NCBI RefSeq assembly: GCF_000225825.1 | Contig: NZ_AGBX01000007.1 | Location: 1 to 64,000, forward strand | Origin: Brachybacterium squillarum M-6-3 | Lineage (GTDB): Bacteria; Actinomycetota; Actinomycetes; Actinomycetales; Dermabacteraceae | Reading direction: 5' to 3' | Length of the DNA: 64,000 nucleotides | Shown here: piece after piece, positions 8,989 through 18,694 of the stretch | Layout of the letters: every line of letters starts with the position of its first letter | Numbering within the stretch: position 1 is the first letter of the stretch | The notes under the pieces: generated by a model | Told to the model about the DNA's origin: nothing | Databases searched by the model: none | What the model saw: the letters and a program-made list of their open reading frames with translations, nothing else | Program-made: the position numbers and the translations under genes

Positions 8989-9864
8989 TCAGCGCTCGAG
9001 GCGGTAGGTGACGCCGAGGGCCACGGACGCGCCGGGGGCGAGGTCCACGGCGGCCTCCTTGGCGACGGCCGGCTCGACGCAGACGAATCCGGGCCAGGCG
9101 TCGTCCGGCAGGTCGTCCATGCCGGCGGCGCCCTCGCCCCAGGGGTTCCACACCACCGTGCGGGCGGTGCCGCGCGGCGTGGAGACGATGGTGCGCCCGG
9201 CCTTCTCGTCGACCACCCGCACCGCGGTGTCGGCGGTGATCACGCGGTCGGTGGGGCCGCTCAGACGCAACGGCCCCTCCGGCAGGGTGGCCGGCGCCAG
9301 GCCGCGGGTGTTGTCGAGGTAGTCGGCGCCGCCGAGGCCCTCGATCCGGGCCTCGCGGACGTCGGCGAGCGCGAGGTAGGTGTGCAGGGCCGCCTCCACG
9401 TCGGGCAGGGCCTCCTCCCCGGCGGTGAGCTCCAGGTCCAGGGAGAGCTCGGCGCCCAGGCGCAGCCGCAGGGTCGCGCCCAGTTCGGTGCGGGCGGCGG
9501 GGGAGGCGAGGGTCAGCAGCACGTCCCCGTCCTCCGCGCCCGCCTCGACGAGGTCCCAGCGGACGTCGCGCAGCCAGCCGTGCTTGGTCGGGCGGTCGCC
9601 GTGCCGTCCCGGCCCGAACCAAGGACCCACCAGCGGCACGCCGCCGCGGATCGCCGCGCCCTCGCCGAAGGACGAGGTGGGGGAGAGGAACAGCACCTCC
9701 TCGGCGCCCGCCGGCGCCCAGGAGCTCAGGTGCGCGCCGTGCAGGTGCACCACCGCGCGGGCCGCCGGGGTGTCCACCAGCACGGCCGGGGCGCCGTGGT
9801 CCTCGCCGAGGCGCACCCCCTCGGGCAGGGCGGGCACGGGACGGGCGGCGGCTGCGGTGCTCAT
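8989..9864 (-). CDS. D-hexose-6-phosphate mutarotase (aldose-1-epimerase-like)
   Basis: Galactose-mutarotase-like beta-sandwich protein of 291 residues, predicted to interconvert alpha and beta anomers of hexose 6-phosphates. It has the segments HGAHLSSWAP and GGVPLVGPWFG, the putative catalytic His in KHGWLR, a second His in ALHTYLALADV, VWNPWGEG, and the catalytic Glu in FVCVEPA. The ATG at 9864 lacks a clear Shine-Dalgarno. CACGAT 6 bases upstream could be a weak leaderless -10. It lies downstream of parC on the same strand with a 60-base gap holding a short hairpin. Confidence 0.88.
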   Translation of the reverse strand: MSTAAAARPVPALPEGVRLGEDHGAPAVLVDTPAARAVVHLHGAHLSSWAPAGAEEVLFLSPTSSFGEGAAIRGGVPLVGPWFGPGRHGDRPTKHGWLRDVRWDLVEAGAEDGDVLLTLASPAARTELGATLRLRLGAELSLDLELTAGEEALPDVEAALHTYLALADVREARIEGLGGADYLDNTRGLAPATLPEGPLRLSGPTDRVITADTAVRVVDEKAGRTIVSTPRGTARTVVWNPWGEGAAGMDDLPDDAWPGFVCVEPAVAKEAAVDLAPGASVALGVTYRLER

Positions 9865-9890
9865 GGCCTCATCGTGCCACGCGGCGGCTC

Positions 9891-9910
9891 CCGGGGCACG
9901 GCCGCCCCGG
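9891..9910 (-). terminator. Short hairpin after parC
   Basis: CCGGGGC, loop ACGGCC, GCCCCGG in the gap between parC and the mutarotase gene. The 7-bp stem has no T tract, so it is only a possible terminator. Confidence 0.4.
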
Positions 9911-9924
9911 GGTCGGCCGGGGGG

Positions 9925-12381
9925 TCAGCCGACCGCGGCGATCGGCACCGACACCGGGGTGCCCGAGCCGTCGCGGCGTCCCACCGGGGCGGGCAGGTCG
10001 ATCGGCTGCCCGGCCTCGGAGCAGGCGCGGGCCGGATGCGGCACCACCCAGGCGCCGATCAGGACCTCCTCGCCGCGCAGGAAGCGGTGGCAGCGCATGC
10101 CGCCGGTGGCGCGGCCCTTGGCCGGGAACTCGGTGAGCGCCGAGACCTTCAGGGAGCCGGTCTGCAGCAGCGGCAGCGTCGCCGAGGAGCCCGCCACGGT
10201 GACGACGTCCGCCGGGGCGGTCACGTCGATCGCGCCGAAGGAGATCACCTCGGCGCCCGCGGCCAGCTTCACGCCCGCCACGCCGCCGGCCCCGCGGCCC
10301 TGGGGACGCACCCCGGAGGCGGGGAAGTGCAGCAGCTGCGCGTCGGAGGTGACGAACACCAGGTCCAGGTCCTCGTCGTGCTCGAGGTCCACGGCGCCCA
10401 CGACGGCGTCACCGTCCTTGAGGGAGACGATCTCGAAGCCGTCGGTGCGGGGGAAGTCCAGCTGGACCCGCTTGACGACACCCTGCCGGGTTCCCAGCGC
10501 GATCGCGCCGCCCCGCTCCACGTCCGCCGCGGCCACCCGGATCAGCGCCACCGGGCGCTCGTCCGTGGCGAGGTCCACCAGGTCCGCCAGGCGCGCCCCG
10601 CCCGCCAGCGAGGGCGCCCCCGCGGTGGGGGCGAGGGCGGGCAGCTCGACCACGGACAGGTGCAGCACGCGGCCGCGGTCGGTGACCACGCCGACGGTGG
10701 AGCGGGTGGTGCTGCGCACCTCGGAGACGATCACGTCGTGCGAGGCGCGGGGCCCCTCCCGCAGGGTCTTCTCCTCACCGGCGGCGCGGGCCACCAGCCC
10801 GGTGCCGGTCAGCAGCACGCCGCAGGGCTCGTCGGGCACCTCGAGGGAGCCGCCGGCGGCGGCCACGGGCTGCTCGGCGGCCTCCAGCAGCACGGTGCGG
10901 CGGGAGGTGCCGTGCTGGGCGGCGACCTGCGCCAGCTCCTCGGAGACCAGGGCGCGCAGCACCTCCTCGGAGCCGAGGATCTCCTGCAGGCGCTCGATCT
11001 CGGCGCGCAGCTCGTCGCGCTCGCCCTCGAGCTCCACCTGGGAGAACCTCGTCAGGCGGCGCAGGCGCAGCTCCAGGATGTACTCGGCCTGCACCTGGGT
11101 GAGGTCGAAGACCTGCATCAGCCGGGTGCGGGCCGATTCGGCGTCGTCGCTGGTGCGGACGATCTGGATGACCTCGTCGATGTCCAGGATCGCCAGCAGC
11201 AGGCCCTCCACCAGGTGCAGCCGGTCGGTGCGGCGGCGCAGGCGGTGCTCGGTGCGGCGGCGCACCACGTCCAGGCGGTGGGCGACGAACACCTCCAGCA
11301 GCTGCTTGAGCCCCATGGTGCGGGGCTGGCCCTCCACCAGGGCCACGTTGTTGATGCCGAAGGACTCCTCCAGCGGGGTGTGCTTGTAGAGCTGCTCCAG
11401 CACCGCCTCGGGGTCGAAGCCCGACTTCACGGTGAGCACCAGGCGCAGCCCATGGCGGCGGTCGGTGAGGTCCTGGTAGTCGGTGATGCCTTGGACCTTC
11501 TTGGCCTGCACCGCGTCGCGCAGCTTCTCGGCGACCTTCTCGGGGCCCACCAGGTAGGGCAGCTCCGTGACCACGATGCCCTTCTTGCGGCTGGTCACGC
11601 TCTCGATGCGGGTGGTGGCGCGCATGCGGAAGGAGCCGCGGCCGGTGCGGTAGGCGTCGCGGACGCCGTCCAGGCCGATGATGCGGCCGCCCGAAGGCAG
11701 GTCCGGCCCCGGCACCAGGCGCATCAGCGCCTCCAGCTCGGCGTCCGGGTGCTCGATGAGGTGGCGGGCCGCCGCGATGGTCTCGACCAGGTTGTGCGGG
11801 GCCATGTTCGTGGCCATGCCCACCGCGATGCCGGAGGCGCCGTTCACCAGCAGGTTCGGGTACTGCGCGGGCAGCACCTCGGGCTGGGTGAGCTGGTTGT
11901 CGTAGTTGGGGACCTCGTCGACCACGTCCTCGTCCAGCGAGGAGGTCATCAGCAGCGCCGCCGGGGCGGGGCGGGCCTCCGTGTACCGGGGGGCGGCGGG
12001 GCCGTTGTCCAGGGAGCCGAAGTTGCCGTGGCCGTCCACCAGCGGCAGGCGCATCGTGAAGTCCTGCGCCATGCGCACCAGGGCGTCGTAGATCGCGGTG
12101 TCGCCGTGGGGGTGGAGCTTGCCCATGACCTCGCCCACCACGCGCTGGCTCTTCACGTGGCCGCGGTCGGGCCGCAGCCCCATGTCGGCCATCATGTACA
12201 GGATGCGGCGCTGGACGGGCTTGAGGCCGTCGCGGGCGTCGGGCAGCGCCCGGGAGTAGATCACCGAGTAGGCGTACTCCAGGAACGAGGTCTCCATCTC
12301 GCTGGTGACGTCGATGTCGACGATCGTCTCCTCGACGGGCTCGTCACCAGGGCGTGCGGGAGTGCTGCGCGATCGGGCCAT
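9925..12381 (-). CDS. parC: DNA topoisomerase IV subunit A
   Basis: DNA breakage-reunion subunit of about 818 residues. The N-terminal winged-helix domain carries [19 protein letters not shown] and [15 protein letters not shown]. The catalytic Tyr lies in AAPRYTEAR (about residue 130). A coiled-coil segment (about 390-480) precedes a beta-propeller-like C-terminal domain with repeated [11 protein letters not shown]-type strands. No canonical GyrA box is seen; only a degenerate QGRGAGG-like stretch is present. This favours ParC over GyrA and matches the nearby parE. Possible starts lie at 12393, 12390 and 12381. The last was chosen because CATGAT sits 7 bases upstream and it begins [12 protein letters not shown]. 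The start is uncertain by up to 4 residues. Confidence 0.9.
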   Translation of the reverse strand: MARSRSTPARPGDEPVEETIVDIDVTSEMETSFLEYAYSVIYSRALPDARDGLKPVQRRILYMMADMGLRPDRGHVKSQRVVGEVMGKLHPHGDTAIYDALVRMAQDFTMRLPLVDGHGNFGSLDNGPAAPRYTEARPAPAALLMTSSLDEDVVDEVPNYDNQLTQPEVLPAQYPNLLVNGASGIAVGMATNMAPHNLVETIAAARHLIEHPDAELEALMRLVPGPDLPSGGRIIGLDGVRDAYRTGRGSFRMRATTRIESVTSRKKGIVVTELPYLVGPEKVAEKLRDAVQAKKVQGITDYQDLTDRRHGLRLVLTVKSGFDPEAVLEQLYKHTPLEESFGINNVALVEGQPRTMGLKQLLEVFVAHRLDVVRRRTEHRLRRRTDRLHLVEGLLLAILDIDEVIQIVRTSDDAESARTRLMQVFDLTQVQAEYILELRLRRLTRFSQVELEGERDELRAEIERLQEILGSEEVLRALVSEELAQVAAQHGTSRRTVLLEAAEQPVAAAGGSLEVPDEPCGVLLTGTGLVARAAGEEKTLREGPRASHDVIVSEVRSTTRSTVGVVTDRGRVLHLSVVELPALAPTAGAPSLAGGARLADLVDLATDERPVALIRVAAADVERGGAIALGTRQGVVKRVQLDFPRTDGFEIVSLKDGDAVVGAVDLEHDEDLDLVFVTSDAQLLHFPASGVRPQGRGAGGVAGVKLAAGAEVISFGAIDVTAPADVVTVAGSSATLPLLQTGSLKVSALTEFPAKGRATGGMRCHRFLRGEEVLIGAWVVPHPARACSEAGQPIDLPAPVGRRDGSGTPVSVPIAAVG

Positions 12382-12493
12382 GGGGGACATCATGGCCCAT
12401 GACCGGCCCCGATGCCGGGAGGCGCCCCCGCTCACCGCCCCCGCGGGGATGCGGGATCGACCACCGTCCCCCACCCGTGCCGGGGCCGCCGGA

Positions 12494-12508
12494 TAGGATC
12501 CGGTCATG
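12494..12508 (+). promoter_or_regulatory. Leaderless promoter of the GNAT/acyl-CoA synthetase gene
   Basis: TAGGAT (12494-12499), 6 bases, then ATG (12506-12508). No ribosome-binding site is present between them. Confidence 0.7.
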
Positions 12509-15208
12509 GCGGAGAGGCACCCCGGAGCACGCAGCAGACGGCGCGAGACCGCCGAGGAACCGGCCCCGTACCCGGCGCACTGGGAGGCCGACATCGCCCT
12601 GCGGGACGGCTCCGCCGCCCACCTGCGGCCGATCCTGCCCGGCGACGCCCCCGCCGTCGAGCGCTTCCACGAGCGCCAGTCCGAGCGCTCCCGCTACCTG
12701 CGCTTCTTCGCCCCCATGCCGCGGCTCTCCCCGCGTGACCTGGCACGATTCACCACGGTGGACCATCGCGACCGGGTGGCCTTCGTGGTGCTGGTGGGGG
12801 AGGAGATCCTCGCCATCGGCCGCTACGACCGCACCGGGGAGCACGAGGCCGAGGTCGCCTTCAACGTCTCCGACGCCCGCCAGGGCACGGGCCTGGGCTC
12901 CGTGCTGCTCGAGCACCTCGCCGCCGCCGCCCGCGAGCACGGCATCTCCACCTTCACCGCCGAGGTGCTGCCGCAGAACACCAAGATGATCAACGTCTTC
13001 ACCGACGCCGGCTTCGAGGTGCACCGCCACCTCGATGACGGCGTGGTGATGGTCTCCTTCCGGATCGACCCCACCGCCCGTTCCCGCGCCGTGATGGCCG
13101 AGCGGGAGCACCGCGCCGAGTCCCGCGCCATGGAGCGCCTGCTGCACCCGGAATCGGTGCTGCTGGTCGGCGTCTCCAGCCGTGCCGACTCCCCGGGCGG
13201 CCGGGTGCTCGCGGCGCTGGAGTCCTCCGGATACGAGGGAAGCGTCCACGTCGTCTCCCGCGAGGCCTTCGAGCTCGGCGGACGCCCCGCCCACTCCCGG
13301 ATCGCCGACGTCCCCGGGCCCGTGGACCTCGCCGTACTGGCCCTGCGCCCGCACGCCTGGGCCGAGGCCATCGACGACTGCGCCCGCATCGGCGTGCGCA
13401 GCCTGCTGATCCCCACCGAGGGCTTCACCGCCGACGAGGACGGCCACCGCGCCCAGCGCGAGCTGGTCGCCCGGGTGCGCCGCCACGGCATGCGGCTGCT
13501 GGGCCCCGGCAGCTTCGGCTTCCTGCGCACCGCCCCCGAGCCGCTCAGCGTGTCGCTGGCCCCCACCATGCCCGCCACCGGGCGGATCGCCCTGGCCGGA
13601 CAGTCCAGCGCCCTCGCCGCGATGCTGCTGGCCGGGGTGGACGAGCGCGGCACCGCCCTGCACGAGTTCGTGGCCGTCGGCAACCGCGCCGACGTCTCCC
13701 TCAACGACGTCCTCCAGCACTGGGAGGACGACGAGCACGTGCGCGCGATCGGCGTCTCCCTGGAGTCGATGGGCAACCCCCGCAAGTTCAGCCGCATCGC
13801 CCGCCGCCTCACCCGCCGCATCCCGCTGGTGGTGTTGCGCCCGCCCGGCATCGAGGTCTCCGGCACCCCCGGGCACGACGTGCGGCCCTCCACCCTGCCC
13901 CGCCGCGCCCTGGACCAGGTGCTCGACTCCGCCGGCGTGGTCCCCACCCGCACCGTCAAGCACCTGCTGGACGTGGTCGACGCCATCGGCCGCCAGGGCC
14001 TGCCCGAGGGCCCCCGGGTGGCGCTGCTGTCCAACACCGCCGCCCTCGGCGCCTCCCTGCGCGGCGCCGCCGACGAGGCCGGCATGCAGATCACCCTCGA
14101 GGACCGCACGGTGCCCCTGGCCACCGACCCCCGGGTGGTCCAGCGCGCCTTCACCGCGATCGCCGGCCCCGGCCACGCCGACCTCGTGATCGCCGGGGTC
14201 ATCGATCCCCTGCGCGGCGACCCGGTGAGCTGGCTGCGGGAGATGGCGACCGTCGCCCGCCACAGCGAGGTGCGGCTGCTGCTGTGCCTGATCACCTCCC
14301 ACGAGCGGATGCAGGCCGTGCAGGAGGCCGTGCGCGCCGACCCCGCGCTGCCGCCCGTGCACGCCACCCCCTACGGCGCGATCCGCGCCGGCGCCGGGAT
14401 GCTCCGCGCGGCCCTGCGCCCCGCCGTCGACCCCGGCGAGCCCGCGCAGCGGGAGGACGTGGATCGCGCCGCCGCCCGCGCCCTGGTGGAGGAGCACGCC
14501 CCCACCACGGACGGGACCCGCGAGCTGGGCCCCGTCGCCACCCGGGAGCTGCTGGCCGCCTACGGCCTGGACCTGCTGCCCGCGGAGCCCGTCGCCGACG
14601 AGGAGGAGGCCCTCGCCGCCGCCGAGCGCCTCGGCTACCCGGTGGCCCTCAAGAGCGCCGACCCGGCCCTGCGCCACCGCACCGACCTCGGCGGGGTGCG
14701 CCTGGACCTCGAGGACCCCGAGGACCTGCGCCGCGCCTACCAGGGGATGCGCCGCGACCTGGCCTTCTCCGCCGCCGGCACCGAGGTGCAGGCGATGGCC
14801 CCCGCCGGTGTCGCGATGGTGGTGCGCAGCGTCGAGGACCCCTCCCTCGGCCCCGTCGTCTCCCTCTCCGTGGCCGGGGACGCCACCGACCTGCTCGGCG
14901 ACATCGCCTACGCCATCCCCCCGCTCAGCGAGCAGGGGGCCGCCCGCCTGGTCGATGCCCCCGCCACCGCCGTGAAGCTGCGCGGCGAGGACGGCCTGCC
15001 GCCCGCGGACCGGGCCGCGCTCGCCGACGTGGTGGTGCGGGTGGCGCTGCTGTCCGAGGACGTCCCCGAGCTCGCCTCCCTCGAGCTGTACCCGGTGCTG
15101 GTGGCCCGCGAGGGCGTCACCGTGGTGGGGGCCAGGGCCCGCCTCGCGGCCGCGCCCAACCGCACCGACGGCACCCGCCGGGTGCTGCTCGGCAGCGCCG
15201 AGAGCTGA
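12506..15208 (+). CDS. GNAT acetyltransferase fused to NDP-forming acyl-CoA synthetase (Pat-like)
   Basis: A 900-residue fusion. Residues about 30-190 form a GNAT domain with the acetyl-CoA loop ARQGTGLGSVLLEHL and the helix LPQNTKMINVFTDAGF. Residues about 205-640 match the CoA-binding and CoA-ligase domains of NDP-forming acetyl-CoA synthetases (SVLLVGVSSRADSPGGRVL, GPGSFGFLRT, GQSSALAAMLL). Residues about 650-895 form an ATP-grasp domain (LLAAYGLDLLPAEPVADEEE, VALKSADPALRHRTDLGG). This is the architecture of actinobacterial protein lysine acetyltransferases such as PatA, which control acetyl-CoA synthetase. Salmonella Pat has the opposite order. The substrate here is inferred. The gene is probably expressed alone from its leaderless promoter, and 151 bases follow before the next gene. 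Confidence 0.88.
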   Translation: MAERHPGARSRRRETAEEPAPYPAHWEADIALRDGSAAHLRPILPGDAPAVERFHERQSERSRYLRFFAPMPRLSPRDLARFTTVDHRDRVAFVVLVGEEILAIGRYDRTGEHEAEVAFNVSDARQGTGLGSVLLEHLAAAAREHGISTFTAEVLPQNTKMINVFTDAGFEVHRHLDDGVVMVSFRIDPTARSRAVMAEREHRAESRAMERLLHPESVLLVGVSSRADSPGGRVLAALESSGYEGSVHVVSREAFELGGRPAHSRIADVPGPVDLAVLALRPHAWAEAIDDCARIGVRSLLIPTEGFTADEDGHRAQRELVARVRRHGMRLLGPGSFGFLRTAPEPLSVSLAPTMPATGRIALAGQSSALAAMLLAGVDERGTALHEFVAVGNRADVSLNDVLQHWEDDEHVRAIGVSLESMGNPRKFSRIARRLTRRIPLVVLRPPGIEVSGTPGHDVRPSTLPRRALDQVLDSAGVVPTRTVKHLLDVVDAIGRQGLPEGPRVALLSNTAALGASLRGAADEAGMQITLEDRTVPLATDPRVVQRAFTAIAGPGHADLVIAGVIDPLRGDPVSWLREMATVARHSEVRLLLCLITSHERMQAVQEAVRADPALPPVHATPYGAIRAGAGMLRAALRPAVDPGEPAQREDVDRAAARALVEEHAPTTDGTRELGPVATRELLAAYGLDLLPAEPVADEEEALAAAERLGYPVALKSADPALRHRTDLGGVRLDLEDPEDLRRAYQGMRRDLAFSAAGTEVQAMAPAGVAMVVRSVEDPSLGPVVSLSVAGDATDLLGDIAYAIPPLSEQGAARLVDAPATAVKLRGEDGLPPADRAALADVVVRVALLSEDVPELASLELYPVLVAREGVTVVGARARLAAAPNRTDGTRRVLLGSAES

Positions 15209-15347
15209 GCCTGCGGCGGCCCGCACGATGGATAATGCGGCGCCCGCAGTCCCCGCAAAGGTGCAGGTCCGGGCTTGTTCGCCCTCGGCGTGCCCTGCAC
15301 ACCTCACATGCGCGCCGCAGCGGCCGACAGGCACGGCGAGGTCGTGC

Positions 15348-15362
15348 AAGACTGGATCAATG
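15348..15362 (+). promoter_or_regulatory. Possible leaderless promoter of the DUF5998 gene
   Basis: AAGACT (15348-15353), 6 bases, then ATG (15360-15362). The hexamer keeps the A2 and T6 positions of TAnnnT but lacks T1, so support is weaker than for the other leaderless sites. Confidence 0.4.
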
Positions 15363-15935
15363 ACCACCACGCTGCCCGACTCCCTGATCGCGGACCTCGA
15401 GGTCGCGGGGTACTTCCCGCAGACCGCCACGCAATCCATCGGGCTCACCCTGCGCGGTGCCGAGCCCCTGGCCTACCTGGTGCGTCCCGAGACCACCTTC
15501 GACGGGCCGGAGGTGCGCCGCCACCTGACGGTGCTGGTGCTCACCCGCACCCACCTGCTCATCACCCACCTGGACGACGACCCCGCCGACGCGCTGAACC
15601 CCTCGCAGGTCGTCGCCACCACCGAGCGGATCCGGCTGGCGCGGATCTCCGGCACCGGCCTCTCCCAGGCCTTCGACACCGAGGACGGGCAGGTGCAGGG
15701 CGCCGAGGCCGAGGTCACCCTCGGCATCACCTGGAACGGCTCCCAGCGCGTGGACCTGGAGAAGGCGCTCTGCGAGGACCCCTCCTGCCAGATGGACCAC
15801 GGCTACACCGGCACCGTCGCCCCCGCCGACCTCGCCCTGCGGGTCAGCGCCCTGGCCGACGGCGAGGCGGCCCTGGCCGATGCCCTCGCCTTCCACGGGC
15901 ACCTGATCGACGCCATCGACGCGCTCGACGGGTGA
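15360..15935 (+). CDS. DUF5998 family protein
   Basis: A 191-residue actinobacterial protein of unknown function. It begins TTTLPDSLIADLEVAGYFPQ and has a mixed alpha/beta pattern with LTVLVLTRTHLLITHLDDD and an ISGTGLSQAFDT segment. No catalytic motif is evident, and the two Cys of CEDPSCQMDH are notable. The ATG at 15360 was preferred over an upstream ATG at 15228, because the extra 44 residues lack conservation-like character and a -10-like box lies just upstream of 15360. The stop overlaps the next gene by GTGA, so the pair is translationally coupled. The pairing with the downstream phosphodiesterase is common in actinobacteria. Confidence 0.8.
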   Translation: MTTTLPDSLIADLEVAGYFPQTATQSIGLTLRGAEPLAYLVRPETTFDGPEVRRHLTVLVLTRTHLLITHLDDDPADALNPSQVVATTERIRLARISGTGLSQAFDTEDGQVQGAEAEVTLGITWNGSQRVDLEKALCEDPSCQMDHGYTGTVAPADLALRVSALADGEAALADALAFHGHLIDAIDALDG

Positions 15936-17077
15936 ACCCCACCCCGGGAGGGGCGTCCGCCGTCCCGGACTGGCCGGCGGACCTGCTGCCCCCGCCCTTC
16001 GCCGACGGCGTCCGGCCCGCGCAGCTCGACGTGCTCGCCCCCCTGCTGCGCGAGCCCGCTCCGGGCCTCGACGTGGTGCTGCTGCTGGACGGCCTCGGCA
16101 GCGAGCTGCTGGCCGCACACCGGTCCCTCACCCCGGTGCTGCGCCGCCTCGAGGACCGCATCACGCCGATCCGCACGGTCTTCCCCGCCACCACTGCCAC
16201 CGCGATGGTCTCCCTGCTCACGGGACTCCTGCCGCTCACCCACGGCGTGCTCGGCTACACCACCCACGACCCCGCCACCCGCACCGCGCTGAACCAGCTC
16301 ACCGGAGACCCGCGGGTGCGCCCGGAGGCGTGGATGCCGGAGCCGACGCCGCAGGAGGACGGCGCCCGACGTGCGATCCAGGTGGCCCCGGCCCGCCACC
16401 GCGGCAGCCACCTCTCCCGCGTCGCCTACCGCGGCTGGGACTTCCAGCCGCACGGCCGCCACGACCGCGCCGACGCCGTGGTGATCGCGGCCCGCCGCGC
16501 CGGACCGGACGGCCTGGTGCACCTGCACGTGGACGACGTCGACCACGCGGGGCACGTGCACGGCGTGGCCTCCGACGCCTGGCGCGACGCCCTCGCCGAG
16601 GTCGACGCGCTGATCGGCACCCTGCTGCGGCGCCTGCCCGCCGGCACCCGCCTCACCGTCACCGCCGACCACGGCATGGTCGACACCGATCCCGCCGTGA
16701 CCGTCGACCTCGCCACGCACCCGCGGCTGGCCGCGCAGGTCGCCGTGGTCGCGGGGGAGGCCCGCGCCCTCGCGCTCACCCTGCACGACTCCGCGTACGC
16801 CCCCGGCCTCGCGGCCGGTCTGCGCGAGCTGCTGGGGGAGCGGGCGCTGGTGCTGGAGCGGGAGCAGGCCCTCGCCGCGGGACTCTGGGCCCCGCCGGGC
16901 ACGCCGCTCGACCCGCGGGTCGCCGCGCGACTGCCGGAGGTCCTGGTGCTCGGCCGCGGCCGGCACACGGTGGACGACTACTCCCGGCGCCCCGAGGGCG
17001 CCCGGCGCATGGTCGGCGTGCACGGTTCGCTGACCCCGGCCGAGGGCTGGGTGCCGCTGCTGCGCGTGGACGCCTGA
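15932..17077 (+). CDS. Alkaline-phosphatase-superfamily nucleotide pyrophosphatase/phosphodiesterase
   Basis: A 381-residue type I phosphodiesterase-like enzyme. The N-terminal metal Asp lies in VVLLLDGLGSELL. The nucleophile region FPATTATAMVSLLTGLLPLTHG supplies the catalytic Thr. The metal ligands HVDDVDHAGHVHG and TADHGMVDTD follow in the expected order. No signal peptide or membrane segment is visible, so it is probably cytoplasmic. GTG 15932 overlaps the DUF5998 stop. The substrate cannot be assigned from the sequence. A terminator lies 5 bases after the stop. Confidence 0.87.
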   Translation: MNPTPGGASAVPDWPADLLPPPFADGVRPAQLDVLAPLLREPAPGLDVVLLLDGLGSELLAAHRSLTPVLRRLEDRITPIRTVFPATTATAMVSLLTGLLPLTHGVLGYTTHDPATRTALNQLTGDPRVRPEAWMPEPTPQEDGARRAIQVAPARHRGSHLSRVAYRGWDFQPHGRHDRADAVVIAARRAGPDGLVHLHVDDVDHAGHVHGVASDAWRDALAEVDALIGTLLRRLPAGTRLTVTADHGMVDTDPAVTVDLATHPRLAAQVAVVAGEARALALTLHDSAYAPGLAAGLRELLGERALVLEREQALAAGLWAPPGTPLDPRVAARLPEVLVLGRGRHTVDDYSRRPEGARRMVGVHGSLTPAEGWVPLLRVDA

Positions 17078-17081
17078 ACGA

Positions 17082-17116
17082 CGGGACGCCCCGCCCGAGA
17101 AGGGCGAGGCGTCCCG
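17082..17116. terminator. Bidirectional terminator between the phosphodiesterase gene and sepH
   Basis: Arms CGGGACGCCCCGCCC and GGGCGAGGCGTCCCG around GAGAA, with one G-T type mismatch. It lies between convergent genes. Confidence 0.8.
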
Positions 17117-17141
17117 GGACGCGTGCGGCGGTGGGGCGGGC

Positions 17142-18395
17142 TCAGTCCTGCTTGGAGCCGAAGACGATCTCGTCCCAGCTGGGCATCGAGGCGCGCTTGC
17201 TCTTCGCCTTGGAGCTGGATCCCCTGGACTTCGCCGGTCGGCTCTCCGCGGCGGGCTCGGCCGGCTCCTCGGGATCCGAGGACCCCAGGGGGCGGTCGAA
17301 GCCGGGCAGCGGGGTGAGGTCCACGGTGTCCTGGTAGTCCGCCGGGGTGGGGGAGGGCGAGGCCGCGGGGTCCTCCTCCTCGGCCTCCGGCTCCTCCTGC
17401 TCGGCCTGCTCGGCGCTGGGCGCGGAGCCGCCGCGGGCGTGGTCCCGGGCGGCTTCCGAATCGGCGTCCTCGTCGGTGGTGACGGAGCCGTCCTCGCTGC
17501 CCGCGTCCGCGGAGTCGTCCAGCTGCACCGAGGCGTCCTCCAGGTCCTCCTCGGTGAGCACCGGAAAGGCCTGGGTGGGGGCCAGACCGGCGCCCTCGGG
17601 GTCCTCGTCCAGGGTGGACCAGACGCCGCCGTCGTCCTCGGGCGGCGTGACCGAGCGCAGGCCGCGGCGGGCATTCAGCGCGTCCAGCTCGTCCTCGTCC
17701 ACGGCGGGCCCCGGGGCGGTGGCGCCGCGGGCGGAGCTTCTGCCCGCGGCGCCCTCCTCGAAGGCATGGGCGGCCTCGTGGTCGTACACGGAGGTCTTCA
17801 CGGCCTGCAGGCGGGCGCGGCCGCGCACCGGCTCCGGCGGGCCGTCCTCGTCGCTGATCCAGCGGGCCTCGTCGTCCACGGGGGAGACGGAGCGGTTGTC
17901 GATGTCGGCCACCCAGTGCGCCTGGCGGGTGCGGCCGCCGGCGGAGAAGCTCAGCTCCAGGGTCCAGGTGCCGTCGGTGCGGCGCCAGGCGTCCCAGGCG
18001 ACGTCCTCGTCGGCCTGGCGGGCGGCGAGGCGCTCGGAGATCACGGAGGACAGGCTCGGCCCGCCGCGGCCCACCGGGAAGGTGCGGGCGCGCTGGGCGG
18101 TCCACTCGCGCTCGGCGAGCACGGGGCCCTCGTAGCGGCGGACGTGCTCGACCGAGACCTGGGCGATCTCGGAGATCTCCTCGGCGCTGCGGCCGGCGCG
18201 GAGCATCGCCTGGATCTCCCGCGGGCGCAGCGGCGCCGACCCGGCGGCCTGGATCATGCCCAGCGCCGGACGGTCACGGCGGACGGCGGCGCGCAGCGCC
18301 TCGTCGATCCGCACCGTGTACCGCTCGCCATCGGAATCGATGAGGACCGCGTGCTCGCCGTCGTCATGGATCCCGTCGAGTTCGAGCTCTCGCAT
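17142..18395 (-). CDS. sepH: Septation protein SepH (DUF3071)
   Basis: Actinobacterial cell-division protein of 417 residues that in Streptomyces and mycobacteria stimulates FtsZ assembly. The N-terminal DUF3071 domain (about 1-170) starts MRELELDGIHDDGEHAVLID and contains the helix-turn-helix-like LRPREIQAMLRAGRSAEEISE. The rest is long, acidic and disordered, ending in a basic patch (KSRGSSSKAKSKRA) and the tail SWDEIVFGSKQD, which resembles other SepH C-termini. ATG 18395 is preceded by AGGAGAGG. It is divergent from the DUF4193 gene, and its -10 TAGACT lies at 18446-18451. Confidence 0.92.
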   Translation of the reverse strand: MRELELDGIHDDGEHAVLIDSDGERYTVRIDEALRAAVRRDRPALGMIQAAGSAPLRPREIQAMLRAGRSAEEISEIAQVSVEHVRRYEGPVLAEREWTAQRARTFPVGRGGPSLSSVISERLAARQADEDVAWDAWRRTDGTWTLELSFSAGGRTRQAHWVADIDNRSVSPVDDEARWISDEDGPPEPVRGRARLQAVKTSVYDHEAAHAFEEGAAGRSSARGATAPGPAVDEDELDALNARRGLRSVTPPEDDGGVWSTLDEDPEGAGLAPTQAFPVLTEEDLEDASVQLDDSADAGSEDGSVTTDEDADSEAARDHARGGSAPSAEQAEQEEPEAEEEDPAASPSPTPADYQDTVDLTPLPGFDRPLGSSDPEEPAEPAAESRPAKSRGSSSKAKSKRASMPSWDEIVFGSKQD

Positions 18396-18445
18396 CGTCC
18401 ACCTCTCCTCGGACGCCCCCGGGCGCTTCGTGCGAATGTGGCCCG

Positions 18446-18451
18446 AGTCTA
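18446..18451 (-). promoter_or_regulatory. -10 box of sepH
   Basis: On the minus strand TAGACT lies about 50 bases before the sepH ATG and gives a leader of roughly 45 bases containing the AGGAGAGG ribosome-binding site. Confidence 0.55.
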
Positions 18452-18554
18452 GACGCCGCGCGGTCCCACCTGGGAATCCCCGGGGCGTGGCGGCCCCATG
18501 GACCCCGCGGGGAGCGGGGCGCGACACGCCGCGACGGCCTCGGGGCGCGCCATG

Positions 18555-18583
18555 TTGTCGCGGGGCCCGCGCTCTGCAATAAT
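18555..18583 (+). promoter_or_regulatory. Housekeeping promoter of the DUF4193 gene
   Basis: TTGTCG (18555-18560), 17 bases, then AATAAT (18578-18583), one of the better -35/-10 pairs in the window. The predicted start near 18590 leaves a leader of about 105 bases before ATG 18695. The 299-base gap between sepH and this gene otherwise holds only the sepH promoter. Confidence 0.6.
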
Positions 18584-18694
18584 GCCGCCGCATTCGGCGT
18601 TGCGACTGCGGACCGACCCCCGGGGCGGCGCCCCTCGGAGCGACGCATCCCGACCGGTCGGACGACCGCACAGACAACCAGGAACGGACCGTAG

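Noticed and set aside
8707-12402. 1231-codon plus-strand open frame over the mutarotase gene and parC
   Set aside because: It is antisense to two well-supported genes and has low-complexity sequence without domains.
12344-15448. 1034-codon minus-strand open frame over the GNAT fusion
   Set aside because: It is antisense to a protein with clear GNAT and ATP-grasp motifs.
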